Positions 1 through 5,385 are shown, numbered from the stretch's first letter. The stretch is 6,951 nt of DNA from Pirellulales bacterium (GCA_030642635.1 DAOWNK010000168.1:1-6951); one strand, 5' to 3'. Made by a program: numbers and translations. Notes: generated from the letters alone by a model not told the origin.

Positions 1-475
1 CCAGCACCGCGGCAATCTCCCGGGTCGGCATCTCCTCGACGTAGTAGAGCCACACCGCAGTCATCTCCTCCTGCGAAAGCGCCGTTGCCGCCATGCTCCA
101 GAGGCTGCGGCAGTCTTCCTCCGCGACCATCGCCTCCAGCGGGCCAGGGGCCCCGGACTCGACGGACCGCAGCGCCTCGCAGTCGGCCACCGGCCGGACA
201 CGGCGGCCGTGGTTGATACTTACCCGACGTGCGATGGTGAACAGCCACGTGGCGAACCGCCATTTCCGCCGATAGCGATGCAGGTTGGTGTACGCACGGA
301 CAAAAGTCTCCTGCAGCAGGTCCTCCGCGTCGGAAGAAGCACCCCGGCGCCGCAGGAATTGCAGCACCGGGGTTTGAAATCGACGCATCAATTGATCAAA
401 GCTGTCGGCGCACCCCTCCTGAGCTTGGCAAGCGAGTTGCTCGTCGCTGGGCGCCGTCGTTGGAGTGCGCGGCAT
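1..475 (-). CDS. ECF-type RNA polymerase sigma factor, C-terminus cut by window edge
   Basis: The 158 visible residues begin MPRTPTTAPSDEQLACQAQE and run off the left edge. Sigma region 2 spans about residues 25-90, with DAEDLLQETFVRAY (region 2.2-like) and FATWLFTIARR (region 2.4, -10 recognition). After a linker, region 4 starts near residue 125, with VWLYYVEEMPTREIAAVL as the beginning of its helix-turn-helix. There is no room for region 1 or 3, so this is a group IV (extracytoplasmic function) sigma factor that redirects RNA polymerase to a small regulon. The ATG lies 8 nt after the stop of the secreted-protein gene, whose last codons supply a weak AGAAG ribosome site, so the two are probably co-transcribed. 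An anti-sigma factor is not visible; it may lie beyond the edge. The family is clear; the ECF subgroup and regulon are unknown. Confidence 0.9.
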   Translation of the reverse strand, partial: MPRTPTTAPSDEQLACQAQEGCADSFDQLMRRFQTPVLQFLRRRGASSDAEDLLQETFVRAYTNLHRYRRKWRFATWLFTIARRVSINHGRRVRPVADCEALRSVESGAPGPLEAMVAEEDCRSLWSMAATALSQEEMTAVWLYYVEEMPTREIAAVL

Positions 476-483
476 GCTTGTAT

Positions 484-1437
484 CTACTTCTTGCTTCTTT
501 CGCACTTTTTCTTTTCGTGCTGCTTGATGTTGATCTGTATGTATCGCCAAACCACCTCGGCCGGAGCGATGCTGTCGACCGTCACCGTCTTGCCGGCAAT
601 GTTCACCTTCATGCCCTCGACGAGTTGCTTGTCCTTGGGGTGATCAATGGCATGGAGAATTCCCAGGGCGCGGACGCCTTCGGCGACCCGGCCCATCTGC
701 TTGGCGACTTCCGCAGATTCGGCCACGACCTTGACGCGGAGGAACGACTGGCCCTCGTTTTCGCCCGTAACGACGCCAACCGATTCGATCTCCTTGGCCA
801 ATTTCGACTTGCAGGGCGTCTCGGCCTCGGCAATGCCGACCACCCGGGCGAGTGCGGTCGTGCCCGCGGGTGCCTCGGCAGCCAGGACCTTGCAGATCAG
901 GCCCGGCTTCTTGCCGTCCATCACGTCCAGGGCGGCTTTGACCTCGGCCTCGGAGCCGCTGAAAACCATGACCTTGTCCTTGTAAAACGCGCCGGTCACG
1001 GGCCGCTCGCACCTGCGGTCCTTGTGAGTCCAGGAGTGCAACTCGTAGGAACCATGGGTGCTCGACTTGTACCCACGGGCCTTCTTCACACTCTCGGTGA
1101 GCAGCTTTTGGTCGGCTTCGGCAAACACGATCAGCACGCCCTTGTGCTTGCCGATCCGGCTGCCGTAGAGGGTGATTCCGTGAAGGTTCTTCCTCGGGTC
1201 CATGCCGATCAACGCCGGGGAAACGTCGAGCATTGTCACGGCGGCCCTGCCGATCGGGGATTCCTCCACGAAATGCTGATACGCCTTTTGGACCACGATC
1301 GACTCCCGCATCGCATCGACGTCCAGGTGAGCCACCCACTTGGCATCACCCGCCACTACTTCCGGATTTAGGGGGGCCGCCTGCACCAGGGTCGCAAGAC
1401 CCAACAAAATCGCGGCCGTAAGTCCTCCAATTCTCAT
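484..1437 (-). CDS. secreted protein of unknown function, in operon with ECF sigma factor
   Basis: A 317-residue protein. Residues 1-20 form a Sec signal peptide: MR, a hydrophobic run (GGLTAAILLGLATL), then a VQA|A cleavage site. The mature part starts with PLNPEVVAGDAKWVAHLDVDAM, a phrase reminiscent of planctomycete secreted proteins of unknown role (recollection). No catalytic motif or membrane anchor is evident. The C-terminus is strongly basic (HEKKKCERSKK). Four cysteines lie after residue 130. The ATG is supported by AAGGTGA just upstream and by the signal peptide. The gene ends 8 nt before the sigma-factor start, so it may be an envelope partner or sensor for that sigma factor, which is inference from position only. 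The 303-residue open frame on the opposite strand is a composition shadow. I do not recognise a named domain. Confidence 0.8.
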   Translation of the reverse strand: MRIGGLTAAILLGLATLVQAAPLNPEVVAGDAKWVAHLDVDAMRESIVVQKAYQHFVEESPIGRAAVTMLDVSPALIGMDPRKNLHGITLYGSRIGKHKGVLIVFAEADQKLLTESVKKARGYKSSTHGSYELHSWTHKDRRCERPVTGAFYKDKVMVFSGSEAEVKAALDVMDGKKPGLICKVLAAEAPAGTTALARVVGIAEAETPCKSKLAKEIESVGVVTGENEGQSFLRVKVVAESAEVAKQMGRVAEGVRALGILHAIDHPKDKQLVEGMKVNIAGKTVTVDSIAPAEVVWRYIQINIKQHEKKKCERSKK

Positions 1438-1642
1438 GATTCACCTTACCTTGCTAAAGTAACATTGTAGTAACCGGGACTTACCTATGTATACACGCGG
1501 CCCGGCCGATCGGTTACCGAAAACGGCCATTTCTTCGAAAGTGGGCCGTCGGTTCGACGACCAGGAACCGGGGATGCTGTCTCGGTGGCCGTGGAGCCGT
1601 AGTGAGGTGGGCAGGGTGATCTCGGCATGACCATCTGACGCA

Positions 1643-1849
1643 TCATTCGAGCGTTTTGAGAAACTCGATCAGGGCAGCCCGATCGCTCGGAGACATCTCT
1701 GTCGCCAAGCGGCAGACTGCGGCGAAGGTGGCCTTTTTGCTGTCAGGAATTGCCAGCAGGCGGCCACAGTTGGTGCAAACCGTGTTTTCTGCCGAGGGTT
1801 CGACGGCACCCTGATCGTCGCAAGTCGTTTCCTCGCAAGGAGTTACAAA
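1643..1849 (-). CDS. possible small Cys-rich protein or gene remnant directly after tRNA-Pro
   Basis: An open frame ends in TGA at 1643-1645 and reads TPCEETTCDD..., then VCTNCGRLLAIPDSKKATF and ends EMSPSDRAALIEFLKTLE. It has a CX4C and a CX2C pair, like a small zinc ribbon, and an amphipathic C-terminal helix. Third codon positions are GC-rich, as in real genes here. The problem is the start. No ATG, GTG or TTG occurs in frame between the tRNA 3' end and the Cys pairs, and the only long extension runs in frame through the whole tRNA gene to an ATG at 1933, right beside the tRNA promoter's -10. It could be a decayed gene that lost its 5' end to the tRNA locus, a gene with an unusual start, or chance. 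Function unknown. Confidence 0.3.
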   Translation of the reverse strand, partial: FVTPCEETTCDDQGAVEPSAENTVCTNCGRLLAIPDSKKATFAAVCRLATEMSPSDRAALIEFLKTLE

Positions 1850-1925
<76 letters not shown>

Positions 1926-1936
1926 ATAGCCACTCC

Positions 1937-1965
1937 ATTTTACCGACAAATCCTGAAGAACGCAA
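1937..1965 (-). promoter_or_regulatory. sigma-70-type promoter of tRNA-Pro
   Basis: On the minus strand, -35 TTGCGT (1965-1960) and -10 TAAAAT (1942-1937) are separated by exactly 17 bp. The mature tRNA 5' end lies 11 nt after the -10, leaving a very short leader as expected for a tRNA gene. Confidence 0.6.
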
Positions 1966-1981
1966 TTCGCTAGAGGGTGAA

Positions 1982-2094
1982 GGCGGTAGGCGGTAGATGG
2001 TAGATGGTAGGTGGTAGGTGGAAAAAAGATTGCAAAGCCGCAAGCGGCAACAACCGCATACCACATACCATCTACCGCATACCGCATATCTACC
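1982..2094. repeat. heptad-repeat foldback element 1, after parB
   Basis: The left arm (1982-2021) is a tandem of 7-bp units: GGCGGTA twice, GATGGTA twice, then GGTGGTA and a partial unit. The right arm (2053-2094) is built of complementary 7-bp units such as ACCGCAT and ACCATCT. The loop contains a perfect small hairpin, GCCGC-AA-GCGGC (2037-2048). On the minus strand that hairpin is followed about nine bases later by six T residues, so it may act as the parB terminator. The parB stop TAG (2090-2092) is itself part of the last heptad. Confidence 0.7.
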
Positions 2095-3106
2095 CGGCGT
2101 GAATTTTCATCTCCGGGGGGCCGGAGTCGGTAAGTCGGCCCCGGAGTTGCTCGAACTGATCGTGGCTGCCGAAATGGATCGTCAGCTTGCCGCGCCCCCG
2201 AGCGTTGTGTGTGATCTTCACCTTCATACCCAGTGCGGCGCGCAACTCCTGCTCTAATGCAGCTATGTGCTCGCTGGGCGCCCGAACCGGGCGCGACTGC
2301 TTGCCGTCGCGGTCGATCACGCCCAACTGCCCGCCGTCGGCTTCGGCGATCATCTCTTGTACGATCGTTTCCGTCTGCCGAACGTTCAACCCCTCGCGTT
2401 GGATGCGGTTGCAAAAGTCGACCTGCTCGCGTTCTTCACCCAGCGGCAACAGCGCCCGGGCGTGACCCTGTGTGATTCGTCCGCCGCGCAGTGCGTCTTG
2501 GACCCCTTGGGGAAGCTCCAGCAGCCGGATAAAGTTGGCCACGGTCGAGCGGTCGAGCTTCAGCCGGCCGGCCAATTCTTCCTGCGTGCAGCCGTACTGA
2601 TCGATGTATCGCCGGAAGGACGCCGCCTTTTCGAGCGGGTTGAGGTCCTTGCGCTGAAGATTCTCGACGATGGCCAGCTCGGCCATCTGTCGGTCGTCGG
2701 CCTCGACGATGTTTACCGGCACGTCGCGCCATCCGGCCTGTTGCGCCGCCCGGAGCCTGCGTCCGCCGGCGATCAACTGGTAGCGGTCCTCGACCCTGCG
2801 CACCACCACCGGCTGCAACAGGCCGTGGTCGCCGATGCTCTCGGCCAACGACTGCATCTCGGCCGGGTCGAAATCCTGTCGCGGTTGGTTCGGGTTGCCG
2901 TCGATCTGGGCGATCTCAAGCCGTGTGATGGATTGTGATGATTCCTGGTTTTCGGAAGGGGACAGTCCCATTTTCTCTGCGCGAAAATCGGGACAGTTCC
3001 CAGGTGGTTGATCGGGGACTTGTCCCGAGCCGGGTATATCGACCGCAGTGGCGGGCATTCGTCCCAACAGCGCCTCCAAGCCGCGTCCCAATCGTTTTTC
3101 AGTCAC
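2090..3106 (-). CDS. parB: chromosome partition protein ParB (Spo0J family)
   Basis: ParB binds parS centromere sites, spreads as a CTP-dependent clamp and stimulates ParA. From the GTG start the protein has 338 residues: N-terminal ParA-contact motif KRLGRGLEALL (4-14), a long linker (15-60), Box I NPNQPR...GLLQPVVVR (71-103), Box II IAGGRRLRAA (112-121), Box III ENLQRKDLNP (148-157), a helix-turn-helix around 170-195 (TQEELAGRLKLDRSTVANFI), and a C-terminal dimerisation domain (KVKITHNARGRGKLTIHF). Box II normally reads GERR; here the codon is GGA, giving Gly115. The linker contains about 24 residues encoded by a palindromic repeat. GTG at 3106-3104 is chosen because GGAGGT sits 8 nt upstream and the next residues match family N-termini. 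The upstream in-frame ATG (3136) is duplicated parA tail. Follows parA. Confidence 0.95.
   Translation of the reverse strand: MTEKRLGRGLEALLGRMPATAVDIPGSGQVPDQPPGNCPDFRAEKMGLSPSENQESSQSITRLEIAQIDGNPNQPRQDFDPAEMQSLAESIGDHGLLQPVVVRRVEDRYQLIAGGRRLRAAQQAGWRDVPVNIVEADDRQMAELAIVENLQRKDLNPLEKAASFRRYIDQYGCTQEELAGRLKLDRSTVANFIRLLELPQGVQDALRGGRITQGHARALLPLGEEREQVDFCNRIQREGLNVRQTETIVQEMIAEADGGQLGVIDRDGKQSRPVRAPSEHIAALEQELRAALGMKVKITHNARGRGKLTIHFGSHDQFEQLRGRLTDSGPPEMKIHAG
2957..3026. repeat. REP-like palindromic repeat inside the parB linker
   Basis: Three self-complementary GGGAC-n-GTCCC type words lie within 70 bp: GGGACAGTCCC (2959-2969), GGGACAGTTCCC (2990-3001) and GGGACTTGTCCC (3015-3026). The first two also form the arms of a larger foldback, with ATTTTC at 2970-2975 opposite GAAAAT at 2983-2988. 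All of it is in frame and encodes about ParB residues 27-50. I recall similar GGGACTGTCCC palindromes as dispersed elements in planctomycete genomes; that is recollection. Confidence 0.6.
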
Positions 3107-3149
3107 GATCAAATACCTCCATGTAAAGTTCAACATCGTTTTCAGTCAC
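3099..3149 (-). CDS. possible 16-residue linking ORF between parA and parB
   Basis: The first copy of the 43-bp duplication carries GGAGGT (3158-3163), 8 nt, then GTG (3149-3147). Because 43 is one more than a multiple of three, this frame runs into the parA-tail frame of the second copy and stops at TGA 3101-3099. The peptide reads VTENDVELYMEVFDRD. Its start overlaps the parA stop (GTGACTGA) and its stop overlaps the parB GTG in the same arrangement. It may relay ribosomes from parA to parB; no peptide function is implied. Confidence 0.35.
   Translation of the reverse strand: MTENDVELYMEVFDRD
3115..3120 (-). promoter_or_regulatory. parB ribosome binding site
   Basis: GGAGGT on the minus strand lies 8 nt before GTG 3106-3104. 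It decides the parB start against the upstream in-frame ATG at 3136, which has no such site and encodes duplicated sequence. An identical site with the same spacing is found in the other copy (3158-3163). Confidence 0.8.
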
Positions 3150-3888
3150 GATCAAGCACCTCCATGCAAAGTTCAACGTACGCCCTGGCGCCGCGTGCCC
3201 GGGGTGCGTAGTCGATTACCGATTTACCGTGGCTGGGCGCCTCGGAGACCGCCACGTCGCGCGGGATGACCGTCCGGTAGACGATCTCGCCGAAAAACTC
3301 CCGTACTTCCCGATCGACCTCTTCGGTCAACTCCAGCATATGGTCATACATTGTAAGCACGATCCCGCCGAACTCCAGCCGATGGGTGTCTTGCTGGATG
3401 ATCTGCCGGACGACTTCGATCATCTGCGCCAGGCCCTCCATGGCGAAGTATTCACATTGTATCGGTATGAACACCTCGTTCGAACTGGCCAGTGCGGTCC
3501 TTGTCAACCGGCCCAGCGACGGCGGGCAATCGATCAATACGAAATCGTATGCACTGAACCCCAGGCCGAGTTGCTCTCGCAACTGCCCGGCCTGCCGGTG
3601 GTCGTCTTTGGTGAGCGTTTCGACATCGCGGAAGCTTCGGCTGCCGGGCAAGAGGTCCAGCCCGGAAAGACCGGCATTGCACACACCCTGTCGGACCGGG
3701 GTGCAGTTGACCAACGGATGGCCGTCGGTGGGCCGCTTTCCCAGTCCGGTGGTGGCGTTGCACTGCGGATCGAGGTCCACCAACAGTGTCTTCAACCCGG
3801 CGGCGGCCAGCGCCCAGGCCAGGTTCACCGCGGTGGTCGTTTTTCCGACGCCACCCTTCTGATTTGCTACACACAAAACACGACCCAA
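3142..3888 (-). CDS. parA: chromosome partition ATPase ParA (Soj family)
   Basis: A 248-residue deviant Walker-type ATPase that forms DNA-bound dimers on the nucleoid and moves ParB-parS complexes. Visible motifs are KGGVGKTT (11-18, with signature Lys11 and Walker Lys16), VDLDPQ (37-42, switch I), LIDCPPSLG (118-126, Walker B Asp120), and the C-terminal IPRDVAVSEAPSHGKSV and YAPRARGARAYVEL segments typical of Soj. The length is normal for a chromosomal ParA without an N-terminal DNA-binding domain, which argues against a P1-type plasmid ParA. The start is a TTG at 3888-3886, with GGAGG 6 nt upstream and MGRVLCVANQ aligning with family N-termini. The stop TGA (3144-3142) lies in the first copy of the 43-bp duplication, overlapping a GTG. 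Two palindromes occupy its leader. Confidence 0.96.
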   Translation of the reverse strand: MGRVLCVANQKGGVGKTTTAVNLAWALAAAGLKTLLVDLDPQCNATTGLGKRPTDGHPLVNCTPVRQGVCNAGLSGLDLLPGSRSFRDVETLTKDDHRQAGQLREQLGLGFSAYDFVLIDCPPSLGRLTRTALASSNEVFIPIQCEYFAMEGLAQMIEVVRQIIQQDTHRLEFGGIVLTMYDHMLELTEEVDREVREFFGEIVYRTVIPRDVAVSEAPSHGKSVIDYAPRARGARAYVELCMEVLDRD

Positions 3889-3894
3889 GACAGG

Positions 3895-3899
3895 CCTCC
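3895..3899 (-). promoter_or_regulatory. parA ribosome binding site supporting a TTG start
   Basis: GGAGG on the minus strand, 6 nt before TTG 3888-3886. No ATG or GTG occurs in a better position ahead of the Walker A motif. Confidence 0.75.
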
Positions 3900-3908
3900 G
3901 TTGGTAGT

Positions 3909-3953
3909 GACCCGATTTATCGGGTCTACCCAGAAAGACCGCATAAATGCGGT
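3909..3953. promoter_or_regulatory. pair of palindromes in the parA leader
   Basis: GACCCGAT-TT-ATCGGGTC (3909-3926) has perfect 8-bp arms, with GGTA and TACC pairing just outside. ACCGCAT-AA-ATGCGGT (3938-3953) has perfect 7-bp arms. Their centres are 28 bp apart and their cores, ATTTAT and ATAAAT, are reverse complements. They lie between any parA promoter and the Shine-Dalgarno, so they could be operators, leader hairpins or dispersed repeats. I found no convincing -35/-10 pair nearby. Confidence 0.5.
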
Positions 3954-4036
3954 TACTACGAGCTTTTCATTTTTCAACGGTCGGGGATTGTACCCGGGAG
4001 GTGGAGTATTGGGGAATGCCAGTTTTTAAGGGAAAA

Positions 4037-4149
4037 GGGGGAAGGCGGAAGGCGGAAGGAGGAGGTGTAGCGGCTGGGCTTGCCCCGCACGCAGTGAGGA
4101 GGCTTCTCACCGCCTTCCGCCTTCCGCCTTCCCCCCTACCCCCTACCGC
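4037..4149. repeat. heptad-repeat foldback element 2, between yjbQ and parA
   Basis: A perfect 23-bp inverted repeat (4037-4059 and 4113-4135) is made of 7-bp units GGCGGAA and its complement CCGCCTT. The right arm continues in heptad phase (CCCCCCT, ACCCCCT, ACCGCCC) into the end of yjbQ, so that the yjbQ stop TAG (4143-4145) lies in the array. The 53-nt loop holds GTGAG/CTCAC and GGGC-TT-GCCC hairpins. It could protect the 3' end or terminate yjbQ. Confidence 0.75.
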
Positions 4150-4580
4150 CCGCTGCCAAGCACATCGCCTTGCAGGGTCAGTACCAGCCGGCGGCCGGAG
4201 GCGTTTCGGCGGTGCTCGCAGAGGCAGATTCCTTGCCAGACGCCCAGTCGAAGCCGTCCGTCTTGGATCGGCACGCTCAGCGAGCAGCCCAACAGTGATG
4301 ATTTCACATGGCTGGGCATGTCGTCGGCCCCCTCGCAGGCGTGGTTATACGGGAAATCTTCCGGCGCGACGGCGTCCAGTGCACGGTCCAGATCGACCAG
4401 GACGTCGGGATCGGCGTTTTCGTTGATCGTCAGCGAGGCTGAGGTATGTTGCAGGAACACGTGCAGCAGCCCGACCTTGATATGCGGGATTTCCGGCATT
4501 GCTTCGAGTATAAACCGCGAGATATCGTGGCATCCTTTTGGAAGCGGCGATAGCTGGATTTCGCGTTGAAACCAATTCAT
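4143..4580 (-). CDS. YjbQ / UPF0047 family protein
   Basis: A complete 145-residue protein of the usual family length (about 130-145). Conserved blocks are HTSASLTINENADPDV (45-60), DDMPSHVKSSLLG (86-98) and LGVWQGICLCEHR (112-124). The conserved His residues (45, 91, 123) fit the family's metal site. Members such as E. coli YjbQ were reported to have weak thiamine-phosphate synthase activity; the physiological role is unsettled. The ATG has AAGGAA about 9 nt upstream. The TAG stop lies in heptad element 2. It is transcribed from the 4581-4900 region, away from the plus-strand gene at 4901, and is separated from parA by the foldback element, so it is probably a single-gene unit. Confidence 0.93.
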   Translation of the reverse strand: MNWFQREIQLSPLPKGCHDISRFILEAMPEIPHIKVGLLHVFLQHTSASLTINENADPDVLVDLDRALDAVAPEDFPYNHACEGADDMPSHVKSSLLGCSLSVPIQDGRLRLGVWQGICLCEHRRNASGRRLVLTLQGDVLGSGR

Positions 4581-4648
4581 AGTGGTTATTCCTTTATAAC
4601 AACCGCAGGCAAAAAGTCCCCCAGGTTACCAAGGCCGGTTTTTTTATC

Positions 4649-4669
4649 TAAATTTCGGATAAATTTCGG
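4649..4669 (+). repeat. direct repeat with 11-bp period
   Basis: TAAATTTCGG occurs at 4649-4658 and 4660-4669, one helical turn apart and about 30 bp upstream of the plus-strand promoter. The spacing fits a regulator contacting one DNA face, but chance in AT-rich sequence is possible. Confidence 0.35.
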
Positions 4670-4698
4670 TCTGGCGGGAAAATTTCCACTTAAAACGC

Positions 4699-4728
4699 TT
4701 GACTTTGACACATTTTCTGGAATAATGC
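4699..4728 (+). promoter_or_regulatory. sigma-70-like promoter toward the gene at 4901
   Basis: TTGACT at 4699-4704 is followed by AATAAT (4721-4726, 16-bp spacing) or TAATGC (4723-4728, 18-bp spacing). A second consensus TTGACA lies at 4705-4710 but has no good -10 at 17 bp. It would leave a leader of about 165 nt before the ATG at 4901. Confidence 0.45.
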
Positions 4729-4900
4729 AATGTTTGGTATTCGGAGCGTCACTGTTTCTGTTCGGATGGAAAATTGTACCCGCCGTATCCGACGTACAGT
4801 GCGCGATGATAAATTGATCTCGGCCGCCGCTTTCGAACAGTCGAAGCGATCTGTGCGGTCGAAAGAAATATTTTTACTGGGAGCGATGGAGTAGTAGCTG

Positions 4901-5116
4901 ATGCGGAACGTGTTTGAAGCGATTTTGGAATGTGGTCACGACGAGGACTTCGCTCCCATGGAGACGGACGATTTCGTCTCTACCGACGCCCCGGCCGGCT
5001 CGCGGTCGAAGATCGAGGTCATGGCCGACCGTGTCAAGCGTGGGGAGCCGCTATGGCATGGAGAAGACAGGGCGGATTATAGCGGTTTGATCGGGGTAGT
5101 GCGACCTCGCGGATAA
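4901..5116 (+). CDS. small planctomycete protein of unknown function (KIEVxAxRVxRGxPLWH)
   Basis: A complete 71-residue acidic protein. Residues 37-56 read KIEVMADRVKRGEPLWHGED, a segment I recall from many short planctomycete proteins of unknown role. No membrane segment, signal peptide or cysteine pair is visible. The ATG follows GGAG (4888-4891) with a 9-nt spacer. The stop TAA (5114-5116) lies within the left arm of the 19-bp inverted repeat, and the gene converges on csrA. No function can be assigned. It could be a regulatory target of CsrA, given ATGGA next to its ribosome site, but this is speculative. Confidence 0.7.
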   Translation: MRNVFEAILECGHDEDFAPMETDDFVSTDAPAGSRSKIEVMADRVKRGEPLWHGEDRADYSGLIGVVRPRG

Positions 5117-5194
5117 AGCCGCGACCGTTGGGGTGCCATGCCGGTGATATTGGCATGCCGGTGATATTGGCGCGACCAACGGTCGCGGCTTTAT
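5113..5194. terminator. 19-bp inverted repeat between convergent genes, probable bidirectional terminator
   Basis: ATAAAGCCGCGACCGTTGG (5113-5131) is perfectly repeated in inverse at 5176-5194. Each arm contains the TAA stop of the gene running into it: 5114-5116 for the plus-strand gene and 5191-5193 for csrA. The 44-nt loop carries a 17-bp exact tandem duplication (5137-5153 and 5154-5170). The right arm can also fold alone as CGCGACC-AAC-GGTCGCG. The far arm ends in CTTTAT, a short U-rich tail for either transcript. Confidence 0.65.
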
Positions 5195-5364
5195 AGTCGA
5201 GATTCACCCGGCCGGAGAGACTCCAACTCTCCGCGCAGAATCCGAATATTCGGCGGGGCCTCTATCCCCAGCCGAACACGGTCGCCGGATACCCGAACTA
5301 CCGTTACCACAATCGCATCTCCAAGCTTGATGCGCTCGTTCTCTGTTCGTGATAGTACCAGCAT
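5191..5364 (-). CDS. csrA: CsrA/RsmA translational regulator
   Basis: This 57-residue ORF begins MLVLSRTENERIKLGDAIVV and continues with RVSGDRVRLGIEAPPNIRILRGEL, matching the CsrA fold: beta-strand 1 MLVLSR, then I.IGD.I.V, VRLGI.AP and the I.R.E-type helix region. CsrA dimers bind GGA motifs in mRNA leaders and control translation or stability; in flagellated bacteria the related protein also works with FliW, which is not seen here. The start has a perfect AAGGAGGT (5371-5378) 6 nt upstream. That site contains AAGGA (ANGGA), so autoregulation is possible. The stop TAA lies in the 19-bp inverted repeat. It follows the 98-residue gene by 97 nt containing foldback element 3, so the two may share a transcript with the hairpin between them. 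Confidence 0.93.
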   Translation of the reverse strand: MLVLSRTENERIKLGDAIVVTVVRVSGDRVRLGIEAPPNIRILRGELESLRPGESRL

Positions 5365-5370
5365 GAAGTG

Positions 5371-5378
5371 ACCTCCTT
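5371..5378 (-). promoter_or_regulatory. csrA ribosome binding site
   Basis: AAGGAGGT, 6 nt before the csrA ATG, is the strongest Shine-Dalgarno in the window. It confirms that this short ORF is translated, and it contains an ANGGA word that CsrA itself could bind. Confidence 0.75.
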
Positions 5379-5385
5379 GTCGATT

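Larger units (their letters stand above)
3093..3177. repeat. 43-bp tandem duplication at the parA/parB junction
   Basis: Two copies are offset by 43 bp. The aligned stretches 3100-3134 and 3143-3177 differ at 3 of 35 positions, all transitions, and a T run differs by one base. Each copy holds the last residues of ParA, a GGAGGT ribosome site, a GTG start and an overlapping TGA stop. Confidence 0.9.
4581..4900. other. divergent intergenic region, AT-richer than its flanks
   Basis: This 320-bp region separates yjbQ (minus) from the 71-residue gene (plus). It holds a T7 run (around 4640), an 11-bp-period direct repeat, a sigma-70-like promoter for the plus strand and a leader of about 165 nt. 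Two ATGGA words (CsrA-like ANGGA) occur in the leader, one overlapping the ribosome site region. An 83-codon plus-strand frame (4566-4817) crosses the yjbQ start and does not look coding. Confidence 0.6.

Noticed and set aside
460..1371. 303-codon open frame on the plus strand
   Set aside because: It lies opposite the signal-peptide gene, has a composition-driven sequence without recognisable motifs, and is explained by high third-position GC of the minus-strand gene.
2267..2938. 223-codon plus-strand frame
   Set aside because: Mirror of parB; the opposite frame has complete ParB motifs.
3107..3136. parB start at ATG 3136
   Set aside because: The ten extra residues come from an out-of-frame reading of duplicated parA tail, and the strong ribosome site serves GTG 3106.
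3229..4029. 266-codon plus-strand frame
   Set aside because: Antisense to parA, which has intact Walker motifs; it also crosses the palindromic leader.
1982..4149. CRISPR array interpretation of the short tandem repeats
   Set aside because: Units are 7 bp without spacers and are arranged as inverted arms; there are no cas genes.
4566..4817. 83-codon plus-strand frame
   Set aside because: Begins inside the antisense of yjbQ, crosses the AT-rich promoter region and lacks a ribosome site.
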